64,000 bases of DNA, from positions 1 through 64,000 of the forward strand of contig NZ_JAOQJU010000015.1 of the NCBI RefSeq assembly GCF_025567385.1, read 5' to 3'. Every line of letters starts with the position of its first letter. The stretch's first letter is position 1. Made by a program: the position numbers and the translations under genes. This DNA is from Claveliimonas acetigenes. Its GTDB lineage: Bacteria; Bacillota; Clostridia; Lachnospirales; Lachnospiraceae. This document shows, piece by piece, positions 15,982 to 23,160 of this stretch. The notes beneath the pieces are model-generated. The model was not told the DNA's origin. It saw only the letters and a program-made list of their open reading frames with translations, and searched no databases.

Positions 15982-16634
15982 AAGGACTTTTGATTAAAGA
16001 TTTTAAACTGATGATGATGCAGAAAAATTTCTTCGCCATGATAGTCGTGATTGCTGTCGTTATGACGGTATTTACGGATGACATAGCATTTCCATTAGGA
16101 TTTTTGACCTTTGTGGTATCTATGTTTACCCTAAGTACCATCAGTTATGATGAATTTGACAATGGTAATGCGTTTTTATTCTCACTGCCTGTCAGCCGTT
16201 CCGGCTATGTCGTTGAAAAATACTGCCTTGCGCTGCTTCTGGGAGGAGGAGCCTGGATTTTCGCAACTGTCCTGGCAATGGGAGCTGTGATAATCAGAAA
16301 AATCATGCCTGCCGGGGATTTAGTGGTGATTGCGCTGTTCATTCTGCCTGTTATGCTGATGATGCAGGCCGTTATGCTTCCGATTCAGCTTAAATTCGGT
16401 GGAGAGAAGGGACGTATTGCACTTATCGGAGCGAGCGGATTGGCTGTGGGGCTTGCCGCCATTATTGTAAAAGGGGCAGAGACAGTCTTACACATTGACC
16501 TGGTAAAGGGATTTGCCCATCTGCAGACTGTAAGTGTGAGAGTGCTTATTCTGAGTGTGGCTGCTGTGGCTGTTGTTTTGTTGCTGGCTTCAATGAAGAT
16601 TAGTATTGCGGTTGTGAAGAAGAAAGAGTTTTAG
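15978..16634 (+). CDS. ABC-2 type permease (ABC2_membrane_5-like)
   Basis: A 218-residue membrane protein with six hydrophobic helices (for example FFAMIVVIAVVMTVF, LSTISYDEFDNGNAFLFSLPVSR, IALFILPVMLMMQAVMLP). The motif DEFDNGNAFLFSLPVSR after the second helix is typical of the permeases that pair with YtrA/YtrB-type genes. The overlap with the ATPase start/stop (ATGA-type) supports a tight operon. No substrate can be assigned. Confidence 0.85.
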   Translation: MKGLLIKDFKLMMMQKNFFAMIVVIAVVMTVFTDDIAFPLGFLTFVVSMFTLSTISYDEFDNGNAFLFSLPVSRSGYVVEKYCLALLLGGGAWIFATVLAMGAVIIRKIMPAGDLVVIALFILPVMLMMQAVMLPIQLKFGGEKGRIALIGASGLAVGLAAIIVKGAETVLHIDLVKGFAHLQTVSVRVLILSVAAVAVVLLLASMKISIAVVKKKEF

Positions 16635-16641
16635 AGATAAT

Positions 16642-17145
16642 ATGAACGGAAAATATCAACATATCAGACACGAATTTGAACCTGTTTACGACAGCAGTTC
16701 CCGCATTTTGATTCTTGGGACGCTGCCGTCAGTTAAGTCCAGGGAACAGCAATTTTATTACGGGCATCCCCAGAACCGCTTCTGGAAGGTTCTGGGGAAT
16801 CTTTGCGGTTTGGAGAAGATGCCGGAGACGATTTCAGAGAAAAAAGAATTTCTGTTGCAGTACCATATCGCCGTGTGGGACGTGATTGCAGAGTGCGATA
16901 TTATCGGTTCCAGTGACAGCTCCATTAAAAATGTAGTGGCGGCCGATCTTACAAGAATTCTTGAGGAAGCGCCGATTCGGCGCATTTACGCAAACGGGGG
17001 GAAGGCATGGCAGTTGTATATGAAATATAGTTATGAGATGACAGGAAGGGAGATTGTGAAGCTCCCTTCCACCAGTCCGGCGAATGCGGCGTTTCAGATG
17101 GATAGACTTTTGGCTGCCTGGAAAGAGTTAAAATTGTTCATTTAA
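16642..17145 (+). CDS. DNA-deoxyinosine (hypoxanthine) glycosylase, UDG superfamily
   Basis: A 167-residue base-excision repair enzyme that removes hypoxanthine from DNA, by family. Motif A is ILGTLPSVKSREQQFYYGHP followed by QNRFWKVL; the C-terminal motif LPSTSPANAAF is the characteristic substrate-loop block. Length matches the compact UDG-superfamily members. It starts 7 bp after the ABC permease and may be co-transcribed. Its 3' end overlaps the convergent spore hydrolase gene by 18 bp. Confidence 0.88.
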   Translation: MNGKYQHIRHEFEPVYDSSSRILILGTLPSVKSREQQFYYGHPQNRFWKVLGNLCGLEKMPETISEKKEFLLQYHIAVWDVIAECDIIGSSDSSIKNVVAADLTRILEEAPIRRIYANGGKAWQLYMKYSYEMTGREIVKLPSTSPANAAFQMDRLLAAWKELKLFI

Positions 17146-18258
17146 TAAAAGCCAGTTGGCTCTCCACCAGCGCATGATCTGCCAGTAGTCGGCGCCGGAG
17201 AGCCCATATTCTTTTATAAGATTAAATTTTGCCAGTACACTTCTTACATCTTCAAACCATACTTCGTGTTCCATTCCATTATTTATATAACGAAAATAAG
17301 GGGACATAGCAGTCTCGTCGAATTGAATGACGGCGTTATGATTTACCGCAATGCGCACGGCTTCTACATTGCCGATGGTGGCTGCCACAGTGACGCCCCG
17401 CTCAAAGGGCAGCGGCCAGTCATAACCATAGTTGGGAATGCCCAGATGAATCTTTTCAGGTGGAATCTCTGTAACCGCGTATTCTACGACCCTCCGTACC
17501 ATATTTAAAGGTGCCACTGCCATGTTGGGACCATATTTGTATCCCCACTCGTAGGTCATAAGAAGAACAGAATCTGCCGCTGCACCCAGTGCGGCATAAT
17601 CCTTTCCTTCATAGAGAAGGCCCGGCTGATTGGCAGAGGTTTTGGGGGCGAGCGCCACGGAGGTGGTATAGCCGTAAGGACGCAGCGTTTCCGCCAGGTC
17701 ATTTACGAATGCGGTAAATGCATCCCGGTCCTCCGCCTTGATATATTCAAAATCCACATCCACCCCGGAAAAGTTTTTGGCCTGTATCGTACTTAGAAGC
17801 TGGCTGATTAAATTCTGTTTGTAGGAAGCGTTATTTATAACGGAAGTAATCAGGTTGTTGTTGAACTGGCCGGAAGCATCCAGTGGCGTCAGCGTGAGGA
17901 TGGGACGGACATTCTGGGACAGGGAGCTTTGAATCATCCAGTAGTCGTCCAGAGGAGGGGATAGAAGCTCGCCCTCAGAGGTAAATCCGTAGGAGAAGAT
18001 GAAAAGCTCTGTCAGGAAGGGCAGCGTCTGTTCAAGAACCCAGGGGCTGATGTAGGTGTAAGCGTAGCCACCGGCTCGAATCTGTGGTTTGGAAGAAAAG
18101 TCTTCTTCATCGGGGAACAAAATCAGGAGCGCCTGGCCAACAACAAGTTCATAAGGGTACACCAGTTGATTGTTGTAAATGATGGAATCGGCAGACACGC
18201 CATAATCAGCGGCGATGCGGTCAATATTATCTCCGAGAGATACAACATAAATATCCAT
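17128..18258 (-). CDS. LysM - GH18 spore-type glycoside hydrolase (SleL/YaaH-like)
   Basis: A 376-residue secreted or spore-associated peptidoglycan hydrolase. Residues 2-46 form a LysM domain (IYVVSLGDNIDRIAADYGVS, VVGQALLI); residues about 70-370 form a GH18 barrel with the catalytic motif SGVDVDFEYI (DxxDxDxE type), then LMTYEWGYKYG and GIPNYGYDW. The start is ATG 18258; the open frame extends further upstream, but that part is not protein-like. There is no classic signal peptide, as usual for SleL/YaaH, which are built into the spore. Supports a spore-forming host. Confidence 0.88.
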   Translation of the reverse strand: MDIYVVSLGDNIDRIAADYGVSADSIIYNNQLVYPYELVVGQALLILFPDEEDFSSKPQIRAGGYAYTYISPWVLEQTLPFLTELFIFSYGFTSEGELLSPPLDDYWMIQSSLSQNVRPILTLTPLDASGQFNNNLITSVINNASYKQNLISQLLSTIQAKNFSGVDVDFEYIKAEDRDAFTAFVNDLAETLRPYGYTTSVALAPKTSANQPGLLYEGKDYAALGAAADSVLLMTYEWGYKYGPNMAVAPLNMVRRVVEYAVTEIPPEKIHLGIPNYGYDWPLPFERGVTVAATIGNVEAVRIAVNHNAVIQFDETAMSPYFRYINNGMEHEVWFEDVRSVLAKFNLIKEYGLSGADYWQIMRWWRANWLLLNEQF

Positions 18259-18475
18259 AGAAAGATCCTGATAATCGTTTCGTTTAATATATGAACTGAT
18301 GGCGCATAAAATGCGCTTTATGTCGAGTAAACAAAAATCCCGGTGTATGAAAACCCATATGGATAAAAAAGTAGAAAAAGTCAAAGGAACTGTGCTATAC
18401 TGTTTTAACAGGCAAAAGATGTTAAGGTCAAAAGACGCATCCAAATAAGTTATTGTAGTATGAAAGGGAAAAGGT

Positions 18476-18886
18476 ATGAAATTTTCTACGAAAGGCAGGT
18501 ACGCCCTTAGAATCATGGCAGATCTGGCGATTCATGATAATGGGGAATATATTCGGCTGAAGGATATTGCTGAGAGGCAGTCGATTACACTGAAATACAT
18601 GGAGCAGATCATGCCCCTGCTTACGAGGGCGGGCTATGTGAGGAGTTACAGAGGAAATAACGGAGGTTATATGTTGGCGCGGAAGCCCCGGGAATATACG
18701 GTGGGGGAGATTTTGCGCACGACAGAAGGCAGTCTGGCGCCGATTCCCTGTATTGAAGAGCAGCCGAATCAGTGCCCCAGGAAAGAGTATTGCACGACTC
18801 TTTCTTTCTGGGAAGGATTGGGAAAACTGATAGACGAGTATGTGGACGGTGTTACATTGGCTGACTTGATTGAAAAGAAAAATTAA
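18476..18886 (+). CDS. Rrf2-family regulator with Fe-S-type cysteines
   Basis: A 136-residue regulator: N-terminal winged helix (FSTKGRYALRIMADLA, GYVRSYRGNNGGYMLARKP). Three cysteines in a C-x7-C-x5-C spacing near residues 92-106 (PCIEEQPNQCPRKEYC) resemble the cluster ligands of IscR/NsrR. It directly precedes cysK, whose promoter contains an inverted repeat over the -35 box, so control of cysteine synthesis or Fe-S/sulfur status is the likely role. ATG 18476 follows AAAGGG at normal spacing. Confidence 0.88.
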   Translation: MKFSTKGRYALRIMADLAIHDNGEYIRLKDIAERQSITLKYMEQIMPLLTRAGYVRSYRGNNGGYMLARKPREYTVGEILRTTEGSLAPIPCIEEQPNQCPRKEYCTTLSFWEGLGKLIDEYVDGVTLADLIEKKN

Positions 18887-18892
18887 AATTCC

Positions 18893-18924
18893 CTATTGAC
18901 AGATAGGAAAAGTAGGGATATAAT
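18893..18924 (+). promoter_or_regulatory. Consensus promoter of cysK with inverted repeat operator
   Basis: TTGACA (18896-18901), a 17-bp spacer and TATAAT (18919-18924) form a perfect sigma-A promoter. CCTAT and ATAGG arms flank TGACAG over the -35, and CCCTA/TAGGG arms span the spacer, a plausible Rrf2/CymR-type site. The absolute consensus suggests strong expression unless repressed. Confidence 0.75.
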
Positions 18925-18974
18925 GCGATTATATTCATACAAAACATATCGAAATGGTAGGAAAGGAGAACGGA

Positions 18975-19907
18975 ATGGCTGCTATTTATAGAGGAACACT
19001 TGGTTTAATTGGAAACACACCTCTGGTGGAGATAACGAATGTGGAGAAGGAATACGATTTGGAGGCAACTCTGCTTGTGAAGCTGGAGTATTTTAATCCG
19101 GCGGGAAGCGTGAAGGACAGAATTGCAAAGGCGATGATTGATGATGCAGAGGAAAAGGGAATCCTAAAAGAAGGTTCTGTTATCATTGAGCCGACGTCAG
19201 GTAATACCGGAATCGGGCTTGCGGCGATTGCAGCAGCAAAGGGATATCGTATTATTCTCACAATGCCGGAGACTATGAGCGTGGAGAGAAGAAATATCCT
19301 GAAAGCATATGGAGCGGAGTTAGTTCTGACAGAGGGAGCAAAAGGAATGAAGGGCGCCATTGCCAGGGCAGAAGAGTTGGCGCAGGAGATTCCGGGAAGT
19401 TTTATTCCGGGACAGTTTGTGAACCCGGCGAACCCAGCAGTCCACAGGAATACAACTGGTCCGGAGATTTGGAAAGATACGGATGGAAAGATTGATATTT
19501 TTGTAGCGGGAGTAGGAACCGGAGGAACACTGACCGGGGTCGGTGAGTATTTGAAGTCCCAGAAGCCAGACGTAAAAATCGTGGCAGTAGAGCCTGCTGA
19601 TTCTCCGGTTTTGTCAGAAGGAAAAGGAGGTCCCCACAAGATTCAGGGCATTGGAGCGGGATTCGTGCCGGAGGTATTGAATACGAAGATTTACGATGAA
19701 ATCATCAAAGTGGAGAATGAGGATGCATTTGCAACAGGAAAAATCCTTGCAAGGAAAGAGGGCGTACTGACAGGAATTTCTTCGGGAGCTGCTCTGTATG
19801 CGGCGATTGAGCTGGCGAAACGGCCTGAGAATAAAGGAAAAACGATTGTGGCGTTACTTCCGGATACCGGGGACAGATATTATTCCACCCCGCTTTTTAC
19901 GGAGTAA
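18975..19907 (+). CDS. cysK: Cysteine synthase (O-acetylserine sulfhydrylase)
   Basis: PLP enzyme making cysteine from O-acetylserine and sulfide. PLP lysine lies in NPAGSVKDRIA (K47), the substrate loop is EPTSGNTGIGLA, and the phosphate loop is GVGTGGTLTGVG; the C-terminus GISSGAALYAA and LLPDTGDRYYST is typical. The length of 310 is normal. ATG 18975 is chosen because AAAGGAG is ideally spaced; ATG 18954 is upstream of that site. It is preceded by an Rrf2 gene and followed by a homocysteine synthase gene. Confidence 0.95.
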   Translation: MAAIYRGTLGLIGNTPLVEITNVEKEYDLEATLLVKLEYFNPAGSVKDRIAKAMIDDAEEKGILKEGSVIIEPTSGNTGIGLAAIAAAKGYRIILTMPETMSVERRNILKAYGAELVLTEGAKGMKGAIARAEELAQEIPGSFIPGQFVNPANPAVHRNTTGPEIWKDTDGKIDIFVAGVGTGGTLTGVGEYLKSQKPDVKIVAVEPADSPVLSEGKGGPHKIQGIGAGFVPEVLNTKIYDEIIKVENEDAFATGKILARKEGVLTGISSGAALYAAIELAKRPENKGKTIVALLPDTGDRYYSTPLFTE

Positions 19908-20003
19908 GCGGCCATCTATAGGGAATGTGTCCGAAGGGAATAAAAGTAATAGTTTTAGAGCAACAAGTTGACAGCACAGTAGAAAGAACAAGGAGTTTAC
20001 GTT

Positions 20004-21317
20004 ATGGGAGAAAAAATTGCAAGAGAAAATAGAAAATTTAAATTCGAAACATTACAGTTGCATGTAGGACAGGAAACGCCGGATCCGGTGACAGATGCGA
20101 GAGCGGTTCCGATCTATCAGACGTCATCTTATGTGTTCCGCAATAGCGACCATGCGGCGGCACGTTTCGGACTGGCGGATGCCGGTAATATTTACGGACG
20201 GCTCACCAATCCGACGGAGGATGTATTTGAAAAGAGAATTGCAGCCCTGGAGGGCGGCGTCGCGGCTCTTGCAGTGGCGTCCGGGGCAGCGGCAATTTCT
20301 TATACCATTGAAAATCTGGCTCAGAACGGCGATCATATTGTATCCGCGAAAAATATTTATGGCGGTTCCTATAATTTGCTGGCACACACCCTTCCCCAAT
20401 ATGGTATTCAGACTACATTTGTAGACATTTTTAATTATGACCAAGTTGAGGCGGCGATTCAGGATAATACAAAAGCCATTTTTATAGAGACATTGGGCAA
20501 CCCGAATTCCGATGTGGTAGACATTGAGGCAGTGGCAAATCTTGCACATAAGCATAAAATTCCGCTGGTTGTAGATAATACCTTTGCGACGCCGTATCTG
20601 GTGCGTCCCATCGAGTATGGCGCTGACATTGTGGTACACTCAGCGACCAAATTCATCGGCGGACACGGAACGACGATTGGCGGCGTCATTATAGACAGCG
20701 GAAAATTTGACTGGGAGGCATCTGGAAAATTTGCATCGCTGACAGATCCGAATCCCAGTTATCATGGAGTAAGCTTTACAAAGGCAGTAGGCGCGGCGGC
20801 ATTTGTTACGAAGATTCGTGCGATTCTTCTCAGGGACACAGGCGCAACTCTTTCACCGTTTCATGCATTTTTCTTCCTGCAGGGGCTGGAAACACTGTCT
20901 CTCAGAGTAGAACGGCATGTGGAAAATGCCCTGAAAGTGGTGGAGTATCTGAAAAACCATCCGCAGGTAGAGGCAGTACATCATCCATCAGTAACGGAGG
21001 ACGAGAGTCAGAAAGCGCTGTATAAAAAATATTTCCCGAAGGGCGGCGGTTCTATTTTTACCTTTGAAATTAAAGGTGACGCCCAGAAAGCGAAGGATTT
21101 TATTGACAATCTGGAGCTGTTCTCTCTTCTGGCAAATGTGGCGGATGTGAAATCGCTGGTAATCCACCCGGCTACCACTACCCATAGCCAGTGCACGGAA
21201 GAAGAACTTTTAGATCAGGGAATTCGTCCAAATACCATCCGTCTGTCTATCGGAACAGAAAATATTGATGATATTATTCAGGATCTTGAAGAAGCATTCA
21301 AGGCAGTACAGGAGTAA
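20004..21317 (+). CDS. metY: O-acetylhomoserine aminocarboxypropyltransferase / cysteine synthase (homocysteine synthase)
   Basis: A 437-residue Cys/Met metabolism PLP enzyme. The PLP lysine lies in HSATKFIGGHGTTIGG, substrate-binding YQTSSYVF and GNIYGRLTNPT match MetY, and the C-terminal LSIGTENIDDIIQDLEEAF is standard. It makes homocysteine from O-acetylhomoserine and sulfide, feeding methionine synthesis. It lies 97 bp after cysK, and a CymR-type regulator starts 9 bp downstream, giving a compact sulfur-assimilation block. Confidence 0.95.
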   Translation: MGEKIARENRKFKFETLQLHVGQETPDPVTDARAVPIYQTSSYVFRNSDHAAARFGLADAGNIYGRLTNPTEDVFEKRIAALEGGVAALAVASGAAAISYTIENLAQNGDHIVSAKNIYGGSYNLLAHTLPQYGIQTTFVDIFNYDQVEAAIQDNTKAIFIETLGNPNSDVVDIEAVANLAHKHKIPLVVDNTFATPYLVRPIEYGADIVVHSATKFIGGHGTTIGGVIIDSGKFDWEASGKFASLTDPNPSYHGVSFTKAVGAAAFVTKIRAILLRDTGATLSPFHAFFFLQGLETLSLRVERHVENALKVVEYLKNHPQVEAVHHPSVTEDESQKALYKKYFPKGGGSIFTFEIKGDAQKAKDFIDNLELFSLLANVADVKSLVIHPATTTHSQCTEEELLDQGIRPNTIRLSIGTENIDDIIQDLEEAFKAVQE

Positions 21318-21326
21318 GATATAGGT

Positions 21327-21773
21327 ATGAAAATCTCAAAGAAATGCAGATATGGCATCAGAGCTTTAATTGATTTGGCGGCAAATTCGGAAAATGAATA
21401 TATGGTTCTGGGAAATATCGCAGAGCGAAACGGCATTTCTTCTCAGTATCTGGAGCAGGTGTTTGCGAGCCTGCGAAGGGCAGGTATTGTCAAGGGGAGT
21501 AAAGGCGCCCAGGGAGGATACCGGCTGAATGTTGTTCCGGGAGAACTTACTGTTTCGGAAATTCTTGAGGCGCTGGACGGGAGCTATCGGATAGAGGAGG
21601 AAGAGATTCCCGAAGATATTCATGGACGTGGGATTGCGCTTAGTATTCAGGAGCTGATTATTGACCGGCTTAACACGCAGATGGAACAGGTGTTAAAAAA
21701 TGTTACGCTGGAAGATCTTCAGAAGAACTATCAGGATAGCAAACTATATAATCAGGATATGTATTATATTTAA
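21327..21773 (+). CDS. Rrf2-family regulator (CymR-like)
   Basis: A 148-residue winged-helix regulator (KISKKCRYGIRALIDLA, ISSQYLEQVFASLRRAGIV, GSKGAQGGYRL). Unlike the first Rrf2 protein it lacks the three-cysteine cluster, as in CymR, which senses O-acetylserine through CysK. It follows metY by 9 bp and likely regulates the cysK/metY region. Two Rrf2 proteins, one with and one without cluster cysteines, bracket the two sulfur enzymes. Confidence 0.88.
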   Translation: MKISKKCRYGIRALIDLAANSENEYMVLGNIAERNGISSQYLEQVFASLRRAGIVKGSKGAQGGYRLNVVPGELTVSEILEALDGSYRIEEEEIPEDIHGRGIALSIQELIIDRLNTQMEQVLKNVTLEDLQKNYQDSKLYNQDMYYI

Positions 21774-21781
21774 AGGGATTG

Positions 21782-21800
21782 TCGGTTAATACCGATTTTT
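21782..21800 (+). terminator. Short intrinsic terminator after the Rrf2 gene
   Basis: TCGGT / ACCGA 5-bp stem with a TAAT loop followed by five Ts, directly after the regulator stop. Confidence 0.45.
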
Positions 21801-21816
21801 ACCCCCTGACGTGCAG

Positions 21817-21887
21817 GGAAGAGACATTCCTACAGAATTCGGACTTTTTAAGCACCGAATTCTTTCGCGGAATGTCTCTTCCTTTTT
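21817..21887 (+). terminator. Strong intrinsic terminator of the sulfur block
   Basis: GGAAGAGACATTCC (21817-21830) pairs perfectly with GGAATGTCTCTTCC (21869-21882), with an inner GAATTCGG/CCGAATTC stem and five Ts after it. Confidence 0.9.
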
Positions 21888-21912
21888 GAACGGGTTATGG
21901 GTCAACTTTTAA

Positions 21913-22134
21913 ATGGGGATTTGGGTAAAAATAATGTTTACACGAACGGGGATTTGGGATAAAATCTGTCCAATCGAAGTAAAATCCGGTAATTATAGAA
22001 GTCATCGATCACTGGATGTATTTACTGATAAATTCAGTAGTCGTATAAAAGAAAAATATGTTGTTCATACAAAAGACTATAAGTGGGAAAACGGTATTCA
22101 TTATATTCCAGTATATATGGTACCATTTTTGTAA
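21913..22134 (+). pseudogene. C-terminal fragment of an AAA/DUF4143 ATPase gene
   Basis: Only the last about 60 residues match the C-terminus of DUF4143-type ATPases (KICPIEVKSGNY, SLDVFTDKF, YVVHTKDYKWENGIHYIP, ending YMVPFL). The ATPase and DNA-binding parts are gone. Just upstream, GGGGATTTGGGTAAAA (21915-21930) is repeated almost exactly at 21948-21964. That repeat may mark the rearrangement end. Confidence 0.6.
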
Positions 22135-22283
22135 ACGATGAAGATAAACAAATGTGGCAGGAAAACAGCTTGCAGACAGCAGATGGGTAAAAAAGAAAAT
22201 GACATTTGAGGATCTCTGTGTTAGAATGGAGATAATAAAAAAGGAACAGACGCTACATCTCATTGTTTGAAAGGATGAAAGTC

Positions 22284-22574
22284 ATGTATAAAGTAGAGAT
22301 TAAATTTAATCCTAATAACCTGACGCCGGATGATATGGATAGAATCTGTGAGCAGACAGACCGGATTTTTGAGGAAGAGGATTTGGATTGTGCGGGAAGG
22401 GAGCCGGGAATGAGGGTATATCTTGACCGGGGACGCAAGCAGGATTATGGAAGATTCTGGGCGGCAATCTTTGCGCTGAAAAATGCGGTGGGGATTTCAA
22501 AGCATTTGCAGGAGTGCTTCTGGTATAACGGGAATGAAAAGGAAAACCTGATTACCGAATTTATGAGGAATTAA
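22284..22574 (+). CDS. Small hypothetical protein preceding VapD
   Basis: A 96-residue soluble protein with a mixed alpha/beta look (YKVEIKFNPNNLTPDDMDRI, GRFWAAIFALKNA, KHLQECFWYNG). No named domain was recognised. It ends 4 bp before the start of a VapD-like gene, so the two form a pair; a candidate antitoxin or partner role is inferred from position only. ATG 22284 is preferred, with AAAGGA about 8 bases upstream. Confidence 0.55.
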   Translation: MYKVEIKFNPNNLTPDDMDRICEQTDRIFEEEDLDCAGREPGMRVYLDRGRKQDYGRFWAAIFALKNAVGISKHLQECFWYNGNEKENLITEFMRN

Positions 22575-22578
22575 ACGG

Positions 22579-22908
22579 ATGGACAGCACACAGAGGAAAG
22601 GTATCAATTTCGACTTGGATACCGAGGCTTTAAAGGAGCATTAACCCAAAGGGGATTGGCATAATGCCTATTACGATGTGCGGGCATACTTCGAGCGGAA
22701 TGGTTTTGAGCATATACAAGAATCTGGTTATCATTCTGTTGAGATTATGACAGAGGCAAGGGCAATGGCTGTAATTTATCAGATGACCAAAGAATTTCTG
22801 TGGCTGAATTACTGTGTAAGCGTCTGTACGATTTCAGATGTACCTGAATTATATGATATTTCCCATGTATTTGAACGGGAGGCACAGCGCCTGTCAGAAG
22901 AAAAATAA
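22579..22908 (+). pseudogene. VapD-like (Cas2-related) endoribonuclease with an in-frame stop
   Basis: The frame starts at ATG 22579 with the VapD N-terminus KGINFDLDTEALKEH and hits TAA at 22642-22644. It then continues in the same frame with PKGDWHNAYYDVRAYFERNG, GYHSVEIMTEARAMAVIYQM and LWLNYCVSVCTISDV to 22908. A tyrosine codon at the stop would give a 109-residue VapD, the family's usual size. VapD proteins are Cas2-fold RNases of toxin-antitoxin pairs. The stop falls before most of the fold, so the protein is probably inactive unless read through. Confidence 0.7.
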
Positions 22909-22924
22909 AATACAGATTTTACAT

Positions 22925-22964
22925 AGCCGATTGGTTTCAAAACGGGAATCAGTCGGCTGTTTTT
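22925..22964 (+). terminator. Intrinsic terminator after the VapD remnant
   Basis: AGCCGA/TCGGCT stem with further pairing (ATT...AAT), followed by GTTTTT. Confidence 0.6.
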
Positions 22965-23116
22965 ATGCTTGGATGTAAAAAATTCCGAAATCTGCTTATT
23001 TTTTGAAAAAATAATGTTCCCCGATACCTTGTGATTGATTTCAGCAAAAAGGACGCAAATGCAGACTAAAGTAATTGCATAAAAATGCTTTATCGACGAA
23101 CGCCTCTTTCTGTGCT

Positions 23117-23135
23117 ATGATAATTAAGTTATCAT
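23117..23135. promoter_or_regulatory. Palindrome in the leader of the GTPase-NYN gene
   Basis: ATGATAA and TTATCAT are perfect 7-bp arms around TTAAG, about 25 bp before the start codon. It could be an operator or a leader hairpin. It overlaps the most TATAAT-like sequence in the gap. Confidence 0.4.
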
Positions 23136-23160
23136 TATAGTATAGAAAGGGGTATTTTCT

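Noticed and set aside
18259..18516. N-terminal extension of the spore hydrolase
   Set aside because: The 86 extra codons overlap the divergent Rrf2 start and promoter region and do not resemble protein; LysM begins right after ATG 18258.
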